From contig JAMXBD010000207.1 in assembly GCA_024138025.1 (NCBI GenBank), positions 806,001 to 870,000 on the forward strand: a stretch of 64,000 nucleotides of DNA. Direction: 5' to 3'. The translations under genes and the position numbers were made by a program. Positions 1-10,602 of this stretch are shown piece by piece (the stretch's first letter is position 1; each line of letters begins with the position of its first letter). The DNA is from Combretum micranthum. Taxonomy: Eukaryota > Streptophyta > Magnoliopsida > Myrtales > Combretaceae. The notes below the pieces were generated by a model. The model was not told the DNA's origin. It did no database searches and worked only from the letters and a program-made list of their open reading frames with translations.

Positions 1-1640
1 CAAAAAATATAAAATAAACTTAAAAATTTATCTTGTTAAATACAACATTTAATTTGGAAGTCGAGTCCCATAAAGTACACATGTCAGTAGAAAATTAAGG
101 TACTAAACAATTATGAAATACTATCAAACTAAACTACATTAAGATTATCTTAATAATATCTCTAAAATTTTTGCTGAGAGGAAGTGTCAAACCGTGATAA
201 AAAAATGTGCAGCCAATAAAATATTTTTAATATATTTAAACCATGAATAATGAAATATCTTATAACTACATATATGTATATGTATTATATATATATATAT
301 TCTATGAATTGAATTAGATGAAATATGAGGAGAAAGATGTAGATAAAGTATATGATGGTCAATATATATAATAATATATATAATTACATTTTATTTCCAA
401 CCATTCTGACAGTACAATAAATTAAACAAAAATATTTCTTGTATGTGCAATTTGATTCTTCTCAACCAACGAAATCCATTGTAAAAGTATAACACATATA
501 ATTATATGAAGAAACGAATTCCAAAGAATCTGATCAGACATTCATACATAAAAGCTTCTATATATATATGTAAAAAATGAAAATTTTTACATATCTTTGT
601 AAAATAAAATAAAATAAATAAATAGTAATTCATACGGAAATAATAACATAATTTGAAATATTTATTGAATCTTTGAATTTTTACATTTAAAAAATAACAG
701 TGAGAGAAAGCAAACCTTAGACATATCTTTTTCCCCACAATTGAAGTTTGTCAGTTTTCGTCAAGTCCCATATTTCTTCAACCATAGTTGCATTAATATG
801 TGACTATTGGTTCTATTTCACAATCAAATACATCTGAAAGATAAAAGTTGTCGCCTTTATGTATGTCTTAATTTTTTTTTTCCTTTTTGGAAGTTTGGAT
901 AGAATAATGATCTTAGTGAGTGGTCAGGAATTTTACTGTATAAGATAAAAAGATTTAGAGAGCGTACATCTAAGATAGTTTTATTGTTGAAAAGGATTGT
1001 GAAAAATTGTAAGTAAACTGTAAGTTAACATTGTGAGGGAGATTAAAAAAAAAGTAAGCTACTATTACCACATCTGTCCTTTCCACTTCAAAAGGATTAT
1101 TATGTTGATGGACACATCTATGGATAAAGCTTGGGGAAGTTAGAATGTGAAACTATCATATTTTCACAATTGATGGCCACGTTCTCGATTATAAAGACTT
1201 TAAAATTTTTTAAAACTATACAAAAAGACATATAGAGTCGAATATAACAATGTTCCCTTAAATATAGTGGATAGATATCAATTAAAATGTAGAAATATGG
1301 AAAAGATCATGGGAGAGAGGGAAAATGTGGAAGTTGGAAGAGAGAGCCCAAGAAACATGGGCAACAAAAATACAATAATGTCCTTAAAAAAATATGTGGT
1401 TTATAGTTAACATACAGTTCAATTAATAGGTAAAAATGGAATATTTAGAACACAAATTGTGGAGTCTAAAATAAAAAAGTATTCACTTAATAAAATAGAT
1501 TTATTAAAAGAATATGGAACCATTCGACTCTAATAATATATAATATGCTACATTTTTTACACATCAACAAGTATTTCAACACAACCACTAGCCATCATAA
1601 ATATGGTTACCTTCGCATTTTCTCTTATCCACATCAGTAA

Positions 1641-1830
1641 TTTTGCCAACACACCACTCTCCATAAACAAACAGTTATCATGTCTTACCAGTCTTCCTGT
1701 TTATACTATAATATAGGCCCAGTAGTTTTGCCAACACAACCACTCTCCATAAACAAACAATTACCATGTATCTCCACTCTTCCTGTTTAGAGGACTTCTA
1801 TGGTCCCATCACTGTTTTTTACAGGACCGT
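1641..1830. repeat. Two-copy tandem duplication, period about 95 bp
   Basis: The segment beginning TTTTGCCAACACA at 1641 recurs at 1736 with the same order of words: the CACTCTCCATAAACAAACA block, a TTA-CATGT block and the CTTCCTGTTTA block. The copies differ by scattered substitutions and small indels, so the duplication is not recent. Confidence 0.75.
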
Positions 1831-2062
1831 CTTATTATAAGATATACCATTGGTTTTATAAGGATTTATATTAGCCATTGATTTTAACAAAGTATTTCCT
1901 TTTGTACAACCTACTATTTTCTCCTTATTTTCTCCCCTTTTAAAAAGGAAATATCCTTTTCACTTTATCTCTCATCGTTTTACTTCTTCTCCCTTTCTCA
2001 CAACACATTATAACCATCTCTCTCCTCTCTATGTTATTTTTTCTATTTCATCATCTAAACCC

Positions 2063-2063
<1 letters not shown>

Positions 2064-2096
<33 letters not shown>
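2064..2096. repeat. Poly-C run (33 C)
   Basis: An uninterrupted run of C from 2064 to 2096 follows CCT and is followed by AACG. On the opposite strand it is a G-run that could form a G-quadruplex. Its length may be an assembly or sequencing estimate, since runs this long are error-prone. Confidence 0.9.
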
Positions 2097-2098
<2 letters not shown>

Positions 2099-2156
2099 CG
2101 TCCTAAATGCCCCTCTCTATATGAATTTCAATTTCTCTCTCTAGCCAAGCAATACA

Positions 2157-4395
2157 TGTAAACCTCTAAATTTTATGGTAATTATAATTAAACCCTAAGA
2201 ACCAAAAGTCAAACCAAGACTTAAAGAGTGAATTCAGATCCGGTAATCCCGCGCTTAAAATCTTAGAATAATATAATTGATATAATCATAGATTATAGTT
2301 CGTAATAATATAGTGAAGCTTAAAAAATCATATTTGTCAAAATTTAGTTCGTTTTGGACCCAAACGGGATCAATTTTCAAAACTGGGTTCCGAACACGTG
2401 AAACGGTAAAAATATTCTGATAATACTGTTAGACTTGTAATAATATGAGGATTCCAAAAATATCAGTTTTAGGATTTTTGGCTTCTAAAAATATTAGATA
2501 TAGCTTGTTTACGCATATTTTCCTTACTACTGGTACTTTATTTGTCTAGTCTACTATTCCCTACTATTCATGCATTTCTATTTTTTCTTACTACCTAATT
2601 TTACATCCTATATACCTATTTCTTACAATTTTCTTTTCCCATAAAAAGTTTGCATCACATACTACTAAACTCAGCATAACAAGGTAAGGTAAATTCGTAT
2701 TTGAATTAATTATATATCAAACACTATCTTAAATGATGTTATTGCTCACTCTAGGATCGAATCTAACACTGAGGGGAGTGTAGCACCTTCCAAAACTCAA
2801 ACAAGGTAAACGTTAATCCTAAAGCTCCATTAATATGTTTTATTACATGTCGAAGTTAGAAACTACGGTGAATGATGATTACATGATGTAATATGTACTG
2901 ATATATCATGTATAATACATGTAGAATGTAGAGAAACATTTAGGAGAAGCTTTAATACAAGTATGATATACTTATGTTAAAGGAAAAGTAAGTTTCAAAT
3001 TTAAGAAAATCGGAGAAGAAGATGAATAGTTCCAACACTGCCCACACGCCGGCAGTGTATATGCTAAACACCAGCGGTATACCAGGTTTGGCCGACGGTG
3101 TTGAGACGGTTTACACTAGAACAAAAGCTACGTAAAATAAACAAATGCCAACTAACTTGAGCTATACGCCAGCAGCATAGCAGCCGACGTACGTGGTAAT
3201 GCTGGCGGCCTATAAGCCAGCGTACCCTGATATAGAATAAAATGTAAACCTAAAAACGTCGACATTTGGGTTTCAACGCTGGCGGCGTTGGAGCCGGCAT
3301 ACAAACATGCTTTTCTTACCAAAAGTTTGTATTACACGGACATAATATATATATATATATATATATATATCAAAACATAAATTACTAAGAAAATAAATAA
3401 ATACAAATACTTAGAACAACAATATATTTAATATTCGATAACTTCTAAAACCCTAGAAACTGTAGAAAAATTTTAAGTATTATCAGCAACTATAATTATC
3501 AAATATTTGTTTTATATAGATAAATAGGTAAGAAGGGAAATTGAAACAAGCTAAATTTATGAAGAATGTGACTTCTAAAAATGAAAAAAATAATTGTATG
3601 AAGTAGATTAAGAGAAACACGACGACATTAAACAATAATAAACGAATATGAGTTACTATAATGAGTCAGATAGAGAATAACATAAAAATAGTAATAATAA
3701 CTATAAAATATAAACTTGTTGAATATCAATTTTTCGAATACCAAATAAATGTATATAAATATCAAGTAAGATCAATACAAGCAATATGAAAATAAAAATT
3801 GATAATTATTATCATAAGACCATTAAAGGACCAAAATAAGTAATAGAAACCGAGTCAAATACCAATTTAAGACACTAGACACTTATAGGAGTTTAGTTAT
3901 ATATTCTATGTTATATTGATGAATATTTTATTCATCTCAATAGGTGTCTTTGATATTATAGAAGACCTTCCAGCTGATTACTACGACTAGTCACTATGAG
4001 CAGGTGAGTAATTCAGTCATATTATACTGTTTGTACTTGTAATTAGCTAAATGAAATGTAAAGATAATAATATGAATGTTTTGATTGAAATGTGTTGTGA
4101 TTTGATTGTATGATTGTTAATCTACATATCATTACAAAAGTGATAATAAGGTGGTATGATGATGTGAAGTAGTATGATGATTATCGTGTGTAATGTATGA
4201 CCACATGAAACTGAATAAGAATTATTGACTTATTAAAATAACTTGGTCATGCATTGCACGTATGCATTATTGCATATATAAACGGGTGACAACCTACTAC
4301 ATATTAATATTTCGGTTCTCTGTTAATGCTTGGTTTTTCTAAAGTATTAGCTCTTCCAAGGTTTTCTTTGTTTCGTCCGTTCAACAGGAACTAAG
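2157..4395 (+). mobile_element. Large LTR fragment A (TGTAAACC family), interrupted by element B
   Basis: The fragment begins TGTAAACCTCTAAA, close to the starts at 4396 and 62408 and to the reverse-strand ends at 25277 and 43654. It keeps the order seen in that group: start, region with CCGAACACGTG, short leader, a candidate splice donor (AAG|GTAAGG, exon end 2693), a GC-rich array at 3040-3310, and a candidate acceptor (CAG|GTGAG, exon start 4004). It is cut at 4396 by the start of element B. The rest of its U5 is not found in the window. Sequence matches were made by eye. Confidence 0.65.
3040..3310. repeat. GC-rich GCCGGC/CGCCAGC word array in LTR fragment A
   Basis: Short GC-rich words such as ACGCCGGCAG, GCTGGCGGC and GAGCCGGCAT recur every 20-50 bp in otherwise AT-rich DNA. 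The same vocabulary recurs in the Athila LTRs (8860-9430), after the Athila integrase (16580-17060) and in the solo LTR at 57960-58450. Here it lies inside the candidate leader intron 2694-4003. Confidence 0.7.
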
Positions 4396-5089
4396 TGTAA
4401 ACCCCTAAAATTTTTGGTTAAAAGTCAACCAGAACCCTAAAGGTCAACAGAAGTCTAGTACAAACCCTAGAATTTAGATCCAGCTTTCACATATTATTTA
4501 ACCCTAGAAAACGAAGTTGAAATAATTAGAGATAATAATTCGTAATAACTTGAGGAAACATAAAAATATCATATTTGCAAATTTCAAGTATCATTCGGAC
4601 TCAAACGAGATCAGTTCTCGAAAAGCATGTCCCGGAGCCCAGAATAATAAAATATTTCGGTAACACCGTTAGGACAGATTTAATACATCGATTTCAAAAA
4701 TATCAATTTAGTAATTTTTTTGTAACTAAAAATAACATATATCGCAATTATACGCGCATTTTCTTACTACTAGTATTTTACTCGTCACATCTACTTTACA
4801 TTACACTATTCATTACTATTCTACACTATTTTTTTATCTTACTTTTTCTAACACCTACTCTTACAACACCATAACCTATTATCTTTACTTTTACCTTTCC
4901 CATAACTTTATATCATATTATCTTATATTATTACTTTTAATACACAAAATTACAAAAAATCAAATCTCTCTCCCTCTCCTACATGCTTCGCCGGTGCCAC
5001 CCCCCCACCCCCCACCCACTCTCTTTTCCTCTATTTTTATTTTCAATTTTTCTTTAATTAAATCACTTAAAAATCACTCCCAATTTTCC

Positions 5090-5097
5090 TATAAATA
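5090..5097 (+). promoter_or_regulatory. TATA box of element B LTR
   Basis: TATAAATA followed by CCCCCATCTCC and a pyrimidine-rich leader. The same core-promoter layout occurs at 63308 (plus strand) and, on the minus strand, at 24075, 32303 and 42952. Transcription would start about 25-35 bp downstream. Confidence 0.65.
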
Positions 5098-5251
5098 CCC
5101 CCATCTCCTCTTTCACTTCATTCACACATCTTCTACGCACAAATTTTCACTCCCAAAACTCTCTCTCCAATTCCCCTCTCAACTTCTATCCCAAAACTCT
5201 CTAAAATTCTCTCCATAAAACCCTCTTATGCTTCTTCTACAAACACTTTAG

Positions 5252-6707
5252 GTAAGAATTCTCTTTAGATTTCTCTTACCATGTCATGTAACTTTACATG
5301 ACCATGGTGTGAGTTTTCTAAACTTAATGTTAAGGAAGCTACACTATGTTCATATTATTCTTGTTCATGAAAGTATATTTATGTATTTCTATGTTGTTAT
5401 TTTACTTTTGCTCATATTATTATTGATTTTATGTTAATCTCTTATATATATATAACTAGATATAATTATGTACTTATATATTATCTTCAGAGCATATAAG
5501 CTCAATGTTATTTATTTACTTCCAAGTAATGCAATTTATTTATTTCATGTTATTTTAAGACTAGTCTCTAGTTTTAAACTTGTCATCATCAAGTCAAAAT
5601 AATATTTTCTTTCTTTTCTAATTTTTCTTTTGGAACTAGTCCATTCTTAGTCCCGGGATACCTTGATGAAGCTAAGGTTCTCAATACTTGACATATTTCT
5701 TTACTTGCTTATTTTATTACCCATTATGTCTTTCTTATGTTTTCATAATTCTATAATTTCATATTCATAATCATGCATGAACATATTGATTTTGTCTCAA
5801 CAAGATAAAGAAGGAAAAACTTTCTTAAAAATAGAAGTTCATTCTAAAATAAATATTATTATGAAGGAAGTAATTTTTCATAAAAACTTAGAAATTTATT
5901 ATAACAAATCTTTTCTAGAAATCTAGAGGAATTCATTATAAACATAAGAATTTTTAAACAATACATATATACACTTTACAAAGTCATAAAATGGAAAGGA
6001 ATTCTTATTAAACAAAAGTTTTAATAAACTTTACTTTTCATCAATACTTTAATTTCAAATAGACTATTTGACAAACACCAAAAAGTCCCCAATCATAAAA
6101 ATAAAAATGATTTTAAGAAATAAGATTAATGAACAATTTAGGAAATCATTTCTTTAAATGTGAGAAAATATAGAATTATTACTACTTTCAAATAGTATTA
6201 AAAACTAAGCTATAAAAAGGTTAGAAAAAAAAATGAAAATTAGTCTTTTGAAATTTAAAAAGACTAAGGAAATGGAGTTAAAGGAAATACTCATTTGAAT
6301 AACATGAGTAATTTTCTAACAAAGCTAAAAAAGGAATTTCAAAAGTTTTACTTTTCTAAAATTTTTAAAAAGACTTTACTTTTACCAAAAAAAATTCATG
6401 GTTGAGACAACTTCATAAATTTCATACATTTGATATGAGTTAATATATATATATATATATATATATTCCAAACTATTATAATATCTATCTCTTTGATACA
6501 AGTTTTTATAAAAAAAAAAAAAAAGAAGAAAGTGAGTTTTGTAAAATTCGTGATAAATTATATGTGCAATTCCGAATTAAATGACCAAGTTATAGCCATT
6601 TTAAGTTGGAATTACTCTCTATATGAATTTTAGTGATCTTATGACATAGTTTTTGGTAAATATCATAGAATCAAAAAGAAATACTCAATGGATATTCTTC
6701 TGATTAG
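5252..6707 (+). other. Candidate intron inside the LTR leader
   Basis: A consensus-like donor TTTAG|GTAAG ends the short leader exon at 5251. A pyrimidine-containing acceptor ending GATTAG precedes GTGATCTCGAGG at 6708, giving a 1,456-nt AT-rich, U-rich intron. The counterpart in the LTR at 40152-43654 (minus strand) has donor CTGAG|GTAACC and acceptor GGCTAG|GTGACCCCGAGG, about 1,486 nt apart. Conservation of both ends between diverged LTRs supports splicing, but no transcript evidence is available here. Confidence 0.45.
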
Positions 6708-7655
6708 GTGATCTCGAGGAGATTGTTCATACTCGAAAGATTATTACGATTAGTGAATTCCCGAACGACTCATCCATAAGAAGAAAAGTGTCATCATGGC
6801 TGAATGAGTCTTCTCCCCTTTATTTCTCATACTTATGATTATGCTTGTAAATTTAGTTACATTAGAGTTTAGGCAAGATAAAATGAAAATTGTATGGTAA
6901 TATGTTGAAAAAATATTAAGTATATCGAAGCATGAATTGCTTGTAATAAAGTTGTATGTGTATTATTACATTGAAGTGTTTGAAATGGGTTTCTCACTTG
7001 AAAGAAATTAAAATATAACGACTAGACTTTAATTAAGGATTTATGAATACACTTCATATGTTAAGTCATATTGCATTCGCTATTATACAATTAGGGAGAC
7101 AAGTATATAATAGTGGTGGTAGGCATAACCGGTATATCATGTAAGTGGTGAGTAGGAACCGGTAAAAACTACATAAATTGATGGCTAGTAGGAGCCTGTA
7201 ATAACTACATATTTCTGATGGCGTATAGGAGCCAATAAGATCTATAAAAATGTTTTAAAAAGAAGTTGTGGCCGTAATTGGCCGGAATACCTAACCCCGA
7301 ATGAAGAGCGTAATTCATTCAACATATGATTCCCAGAAAGTCATATGTCTTGTATGCTCATGTGTTTGTTGCATCCCATTTGTTTGCCTAATAAACTTGG
7401 TTGATATTTTACTTAATGTATGAATTTTTGGGATTTACTCACTAAGCTCGTAAGCTTAGCCCCTATAGGTATTTGCATTCTCAAGAACACTTATTTTTGT
7501 ACTCGAAGTCTTCTCATATCCGTGTAAGTATTCTTTTGAAGCTTTTGAAGGAAACCTACTTGAAAAAGTATATTAGAATTTCCTTTGAGATCTTTGATAT
7601 AGTATTAAATTATTGTAAAGATGATAGTTACTTTCAAGCGTAGTTTTAAATTTAT

Positions 7656-7865
7656 AAAGGCCCGTTCTTAATTCACTATAAAGGCAATAGGTAGTATACC
7701 TATCAATTGCAGAATAAAATCAATATGTGTGTCGTCCTCTAGGATCTTGATATCAAGTACTAGTATTACCGTTTCTCTACTATGTAACTGATAATTTTGA
7801 TGATTTACTATTTTATCTAATTTACTTTGAACAATATTAACACGGATCCAATAATAAACAAGCAA
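7656..7865 (-). mobile_element. Athila-like LTR remnant (reverse), U5 side
   Basis: On the minus strand this reads as the late part of an Athila-type LTR: a segment resembling the ATCGACAC-like block that precedes the end of the Athila LTR at about 10405. It joins across the solo LTR insertion to 38720-40151, because the AGCAA at 7861-7865 is repeated at 38720-38724. Assignment rests on layout and short matches, and the left boundary is uncertain. Confidence 0.4.
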
Positions 7866-8718
7866 TGTCACGCCCCAAGGGTACCCTAAACGTGGCAGTC
7901 CATTGTACACAATATTAAAACCTAGGAATGACCACCTAAGTCAGGCGAAGGCTTCCATACTATGTACAAGGCGTCTAACACATGGAGGAGACATATCGGA
8001 GTAATACATTTTATATTGATACAACTTAAGTAACAACGTAAAGGAAATACACTTCACTATGCTTCAAATACAATTCACTATACTGCAATTTCAATTCATC
8101 AAAGATTTCACCATATAAAACTATTACAAAGCAATTCACAAAACCTAGCTAATATCTTCAAGCATTCTTACTTCCTACCGAAATCCCAAAGTCATATTCA
8201 GCTCTAACCATCTCGGTCCCCAGGTAGCATTCTCATCAACCTGTTTATTCAAACATCTATTGGGGTCTAAGTACACTAACTTAGTGAGAGTTCTATTAAT
8301 TTCGTACCATAACAAGCAAGTTATAATTCATCCATATGCTATGCATGAACAAACACATGAGCAGATAATTACATGACTTTCCGATAGCCATATGTGAATG
8401 GATTTATGCCCTCCATTGTAGGGTTAGGATGGTCCATAAGACATGCAACCATAATTTCAATCTTAAGTGAGGTGGTCCATAAGTCATGCAACCATAATCC
8501 CGATCTCTTTCTCTTAGTTATACAACCTCTGTTGTTTTCTTGTGGTAGTTTTAAGTGCCTACCTCATTTCCATTAACTTGAGCGATCTCGCATCCTTAAT
8601 GTTAACACAGGCCCCCTCGCCTTCCGTTAATATACTTTTGTCCCACCAAAGGTATATTAGCTAATGCAATGTGACTCATTACGTGATATGCATGTATAGT
8701 TTATTCATATAACCGTGG
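7866..8718 (-). mobile_element. Solo large LTR (reverse), left part
   Basis: It starts TGTCACGCCCCAAGGGTACC, the reverse complement of the LTR 3' end seen at 43944 and 29177. The other end is TTACA at 38719. The flanks are AGCAA (7861-7865) and AGCAA (38720-38724), a perfect 5-bp target-site duplication. With no internal domain between, this is a solo LTR of about 4.7 kb once the Athila element (8719-34851 plus one TSD copy) is removed. A 43-bp local tandem repeat occurs at 8431-8498. Confidence 0.85.
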
Positions 8719-8859
8719 TGATAAGATCATATTTTATACAAATCTTGATGATCAAAAGAGCTAGAATGGATATTTGTTTTGATTAAATATTATGTTTCAG
8801 GACTAATTTGGATAAAGAAATCAAAACAAAAGAATTTGAATTGAAAATAGGAAAAATTG

Positions 8860-9430
8860 AAGTCAAGGCCGGCAATTCATCATTCAAAGCCGCCGGCATT
8901 CAGACGGCTTACATCCAAGGCCGTTATAGCACTGCCAGCTTAGCCCAGCATAAATTTAAACTACATTCAAAGCCGTCTCAAAGCTGCCGGCGTAGAAGAT
9001 GAAGCAGCCAGCGTACATGAAGGCCGGCAGCTCAGAAATGAAACATCACCAGCTTTAAAGGAGTTACCTTATAAGCCGGCACTTAAGCCGCCGGCTTTGA
9101 GGCAGCGTACATCATAGATCTGAAGCGACATGAAGGTGTCCAACCTTTGAAGGAAATTGAAGAGACAAATCTGTTGGAGTGTCTACGCCGGCATGAAAGC
9201 CGCCGGCTTTGGGACGGCGTTTGTTATAAATCAGCCCAACGCTTCATTTCTGACCATATACGCCGGCTAGATCTATATCTAAGCCGCCGGCGTAGAAGCG
9301 GCCTACATGTGTAACTGATATTAAAGGCTGTCAGTGCACTGCCTGCGCAAAGGATAATTCAAGATACACTGCCTGTAAGCCGCCGGCGTAGGATCCATAA
9401 ACGGCCGGTGTACAATGTGAAACAGCAAAG
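8860..9430. repeat. GC-rich GCCGGC / AGCCGCC array upstream of the Athila promoter
   Basis: About 570 bp dense in AAGCCGCCGGC, GCCGGCGTA, GCCGGCAG and related words, ending about 30 bp before the TATA box. Five exact AGCCGCC heptamers (for example 8888-8894) match the GCC-box known to be bound by plant ERF transcription factors. In the 3' LTR copy several words are altered in the C-to-T/G-to-A sense (CTGCCGGC, CACCGGC), as expected from decay of methylated cytosines. Function as an enhancer is inference. Confidence 0.75.
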
Positions 9431-9459
9431 TTCATTTAAAGTTTTGCACGAAATTTTTC

Positions 9460-9467
9460 TATAAATA
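9460..9467 (+). promoter_or_regulatory. TATA box of Athila 5' LTR
   Basis: TATAAATA followed by GGGGGTCTTCTCCTCAC. The 3' LTR has the same box at 33821-33828. It marks the U3/R region, with the GC-rich array directly upstream. Confidence 0.7.
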
Positions 9468-10501
9468 GGGGGTCTTCTCCTCACTTTCAGAATCATCTAA
9501 TTATCCATTCCACAATCAAGTAGCTTTGGAATACTTAGAACTAGGCATTTCATAGAGATTTTTGAAGAGAATTTGAAGTTATACAAGAAGTTGCAAGTGA
9601 AGCTTTGATATTTTGAATTGGTGATATCAAATCTTATTTCTTTTATGCAATTCATATATCTGAATATTTTGATCATAATGAAAATCATTTGCAATTTCTT
9701 ATTTGATTATTGAATCATCATCCATGAGTAGCTAAATTCTTTTGTGGGAAGTTGATGAAGCTTTAAACATGCTAAAATGATTTTTTGAATCCATGTTATA
9801 AGATAGTTAGAATCATGAAACATTTATATTGAATTTTGATTATTCATCATACTTTTGGCGTATAAGAATTCTAATAACTCAGAAGGGAAATTAGGGTTCA
9901 TATGAATTCATAAATTTAGATTAAATTGCAATTGCGGAAGCGGCGTAGTTTAATCTAGTTTAGAAATTGTCCATGAATATTAATGCAATGTTTTATGTTG
10001 ATTTCTCACTAGGAATTAGGAGATGTTAATATAAAGTATTTGACAATTATAGAATCGGAAGATTTATAATTGTAATTTTGATTCCACTAATAATTTATTT
10101 AGCAAAAGTTATTGAATTGTTTTGTGGTTTAAAAGATTTTTAAACTCTATTTTTAAATCTTGACAATTTCTTATGAATATTCATGAATCTAATTATCATT
10201 ACAACATGACTTCAAGTTGATTGACAATAGTTTAAAGTGGATTCTACTCCTTCCCACATTTTTCCACCATATCCCTCTCTTTAAAAGCTCATTGCATTCA
10301 TATAGATAATTAATTAGATAAGTTAGTTTAATCTTTTTAAAGATCATTTGCCTAGATATTAGTATTTGTTGATAATTGTCTAGTAATTAGTAAATCTCCA
10401 TGGGATCGACACTTTACTCATGCTATATTACAATAGAAGGCCTAGTACGCTTACTAGAAATATGCTTTAAAATTCAATACTAATACAGCACATCAGTTTT
10501 C

Positions 10502-10519
10502 TGGCGCCGTTGCCGGGGA
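10502..10519 (+). other. Primer binding site, tRNA-Asp
   Basis: TGGCGCCGTTGCCGGGGA, six bases after the 5' LTR, is complementary to the 3' end of plant tRNA-Asp including CCA. An Asp primer is characteristic of Athila elements, whereas the gag-only elements in this window use initiator Met. Confidence 0.92.
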
Positions 10520-10602
10520 TTTATTAATATTGATACTTCAGCTTTGCTAGTAGTTTAGGTTTGAATTTAGTTTGAAATTTTTCTTTTCTCTTTGCAAGTT
10601 TT

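Larger units (their letters stand above)
1..2156. other. AT-rich flank with no recognisable gene
   Basis: No coding region, tRNA or transposon domain could be recognised on either strand. The stretch is strongly AT-rich with short AT microsatellites (for example around 280-300) and holds a tandem duplication and a long C-run, listed separately. It is the sequence into which the LTR starting at 2157 was inserted. It could be intergenic host DNA or an old, decayed transposon. Confidence 0.5.
4396..7655 (+). mobile_element. Element B, 5' LTR, first part
   Basis: The LTR starts TGTAAACCCCTAAAATTTTT at 4396, identical over that stretch to the LTR at 62408. It has a TATA box (5090), a leader ending in a candidate splice donor (TTTAG|GTAAG, exon end 5251), an AT microsatellite near 6443-6466, a candidate acceptor (GATTAG|GTGATCTCGAGG, exon start 6708) and a U5 with a stretch around 7440-7480 that matches other LTRs here. 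The expected 3' end (GGGGYGTGACA) is absent near 7655. A same-orientation LTR end at 43655-43944 is the best candidate continuation. The right limit is approximate. Confidence 0.7.
8719..10495 (+). repeat. Athila 5' LTR (1,777 bp)
   Basis: Begins TGATAAGATCATATTTTATA at 8719 and ends AATACTAATACAGCACATCA at 10495, both repeated at the 3' LTR (20526 and 34851). It contains a GC-rich array (8860-9430), a TATA box (9460) and a long AT-rich R-U5. Compared with the 3' LTR it has many single-base differences and small indels, so the insertion is not very young. Confidence 0.95.
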
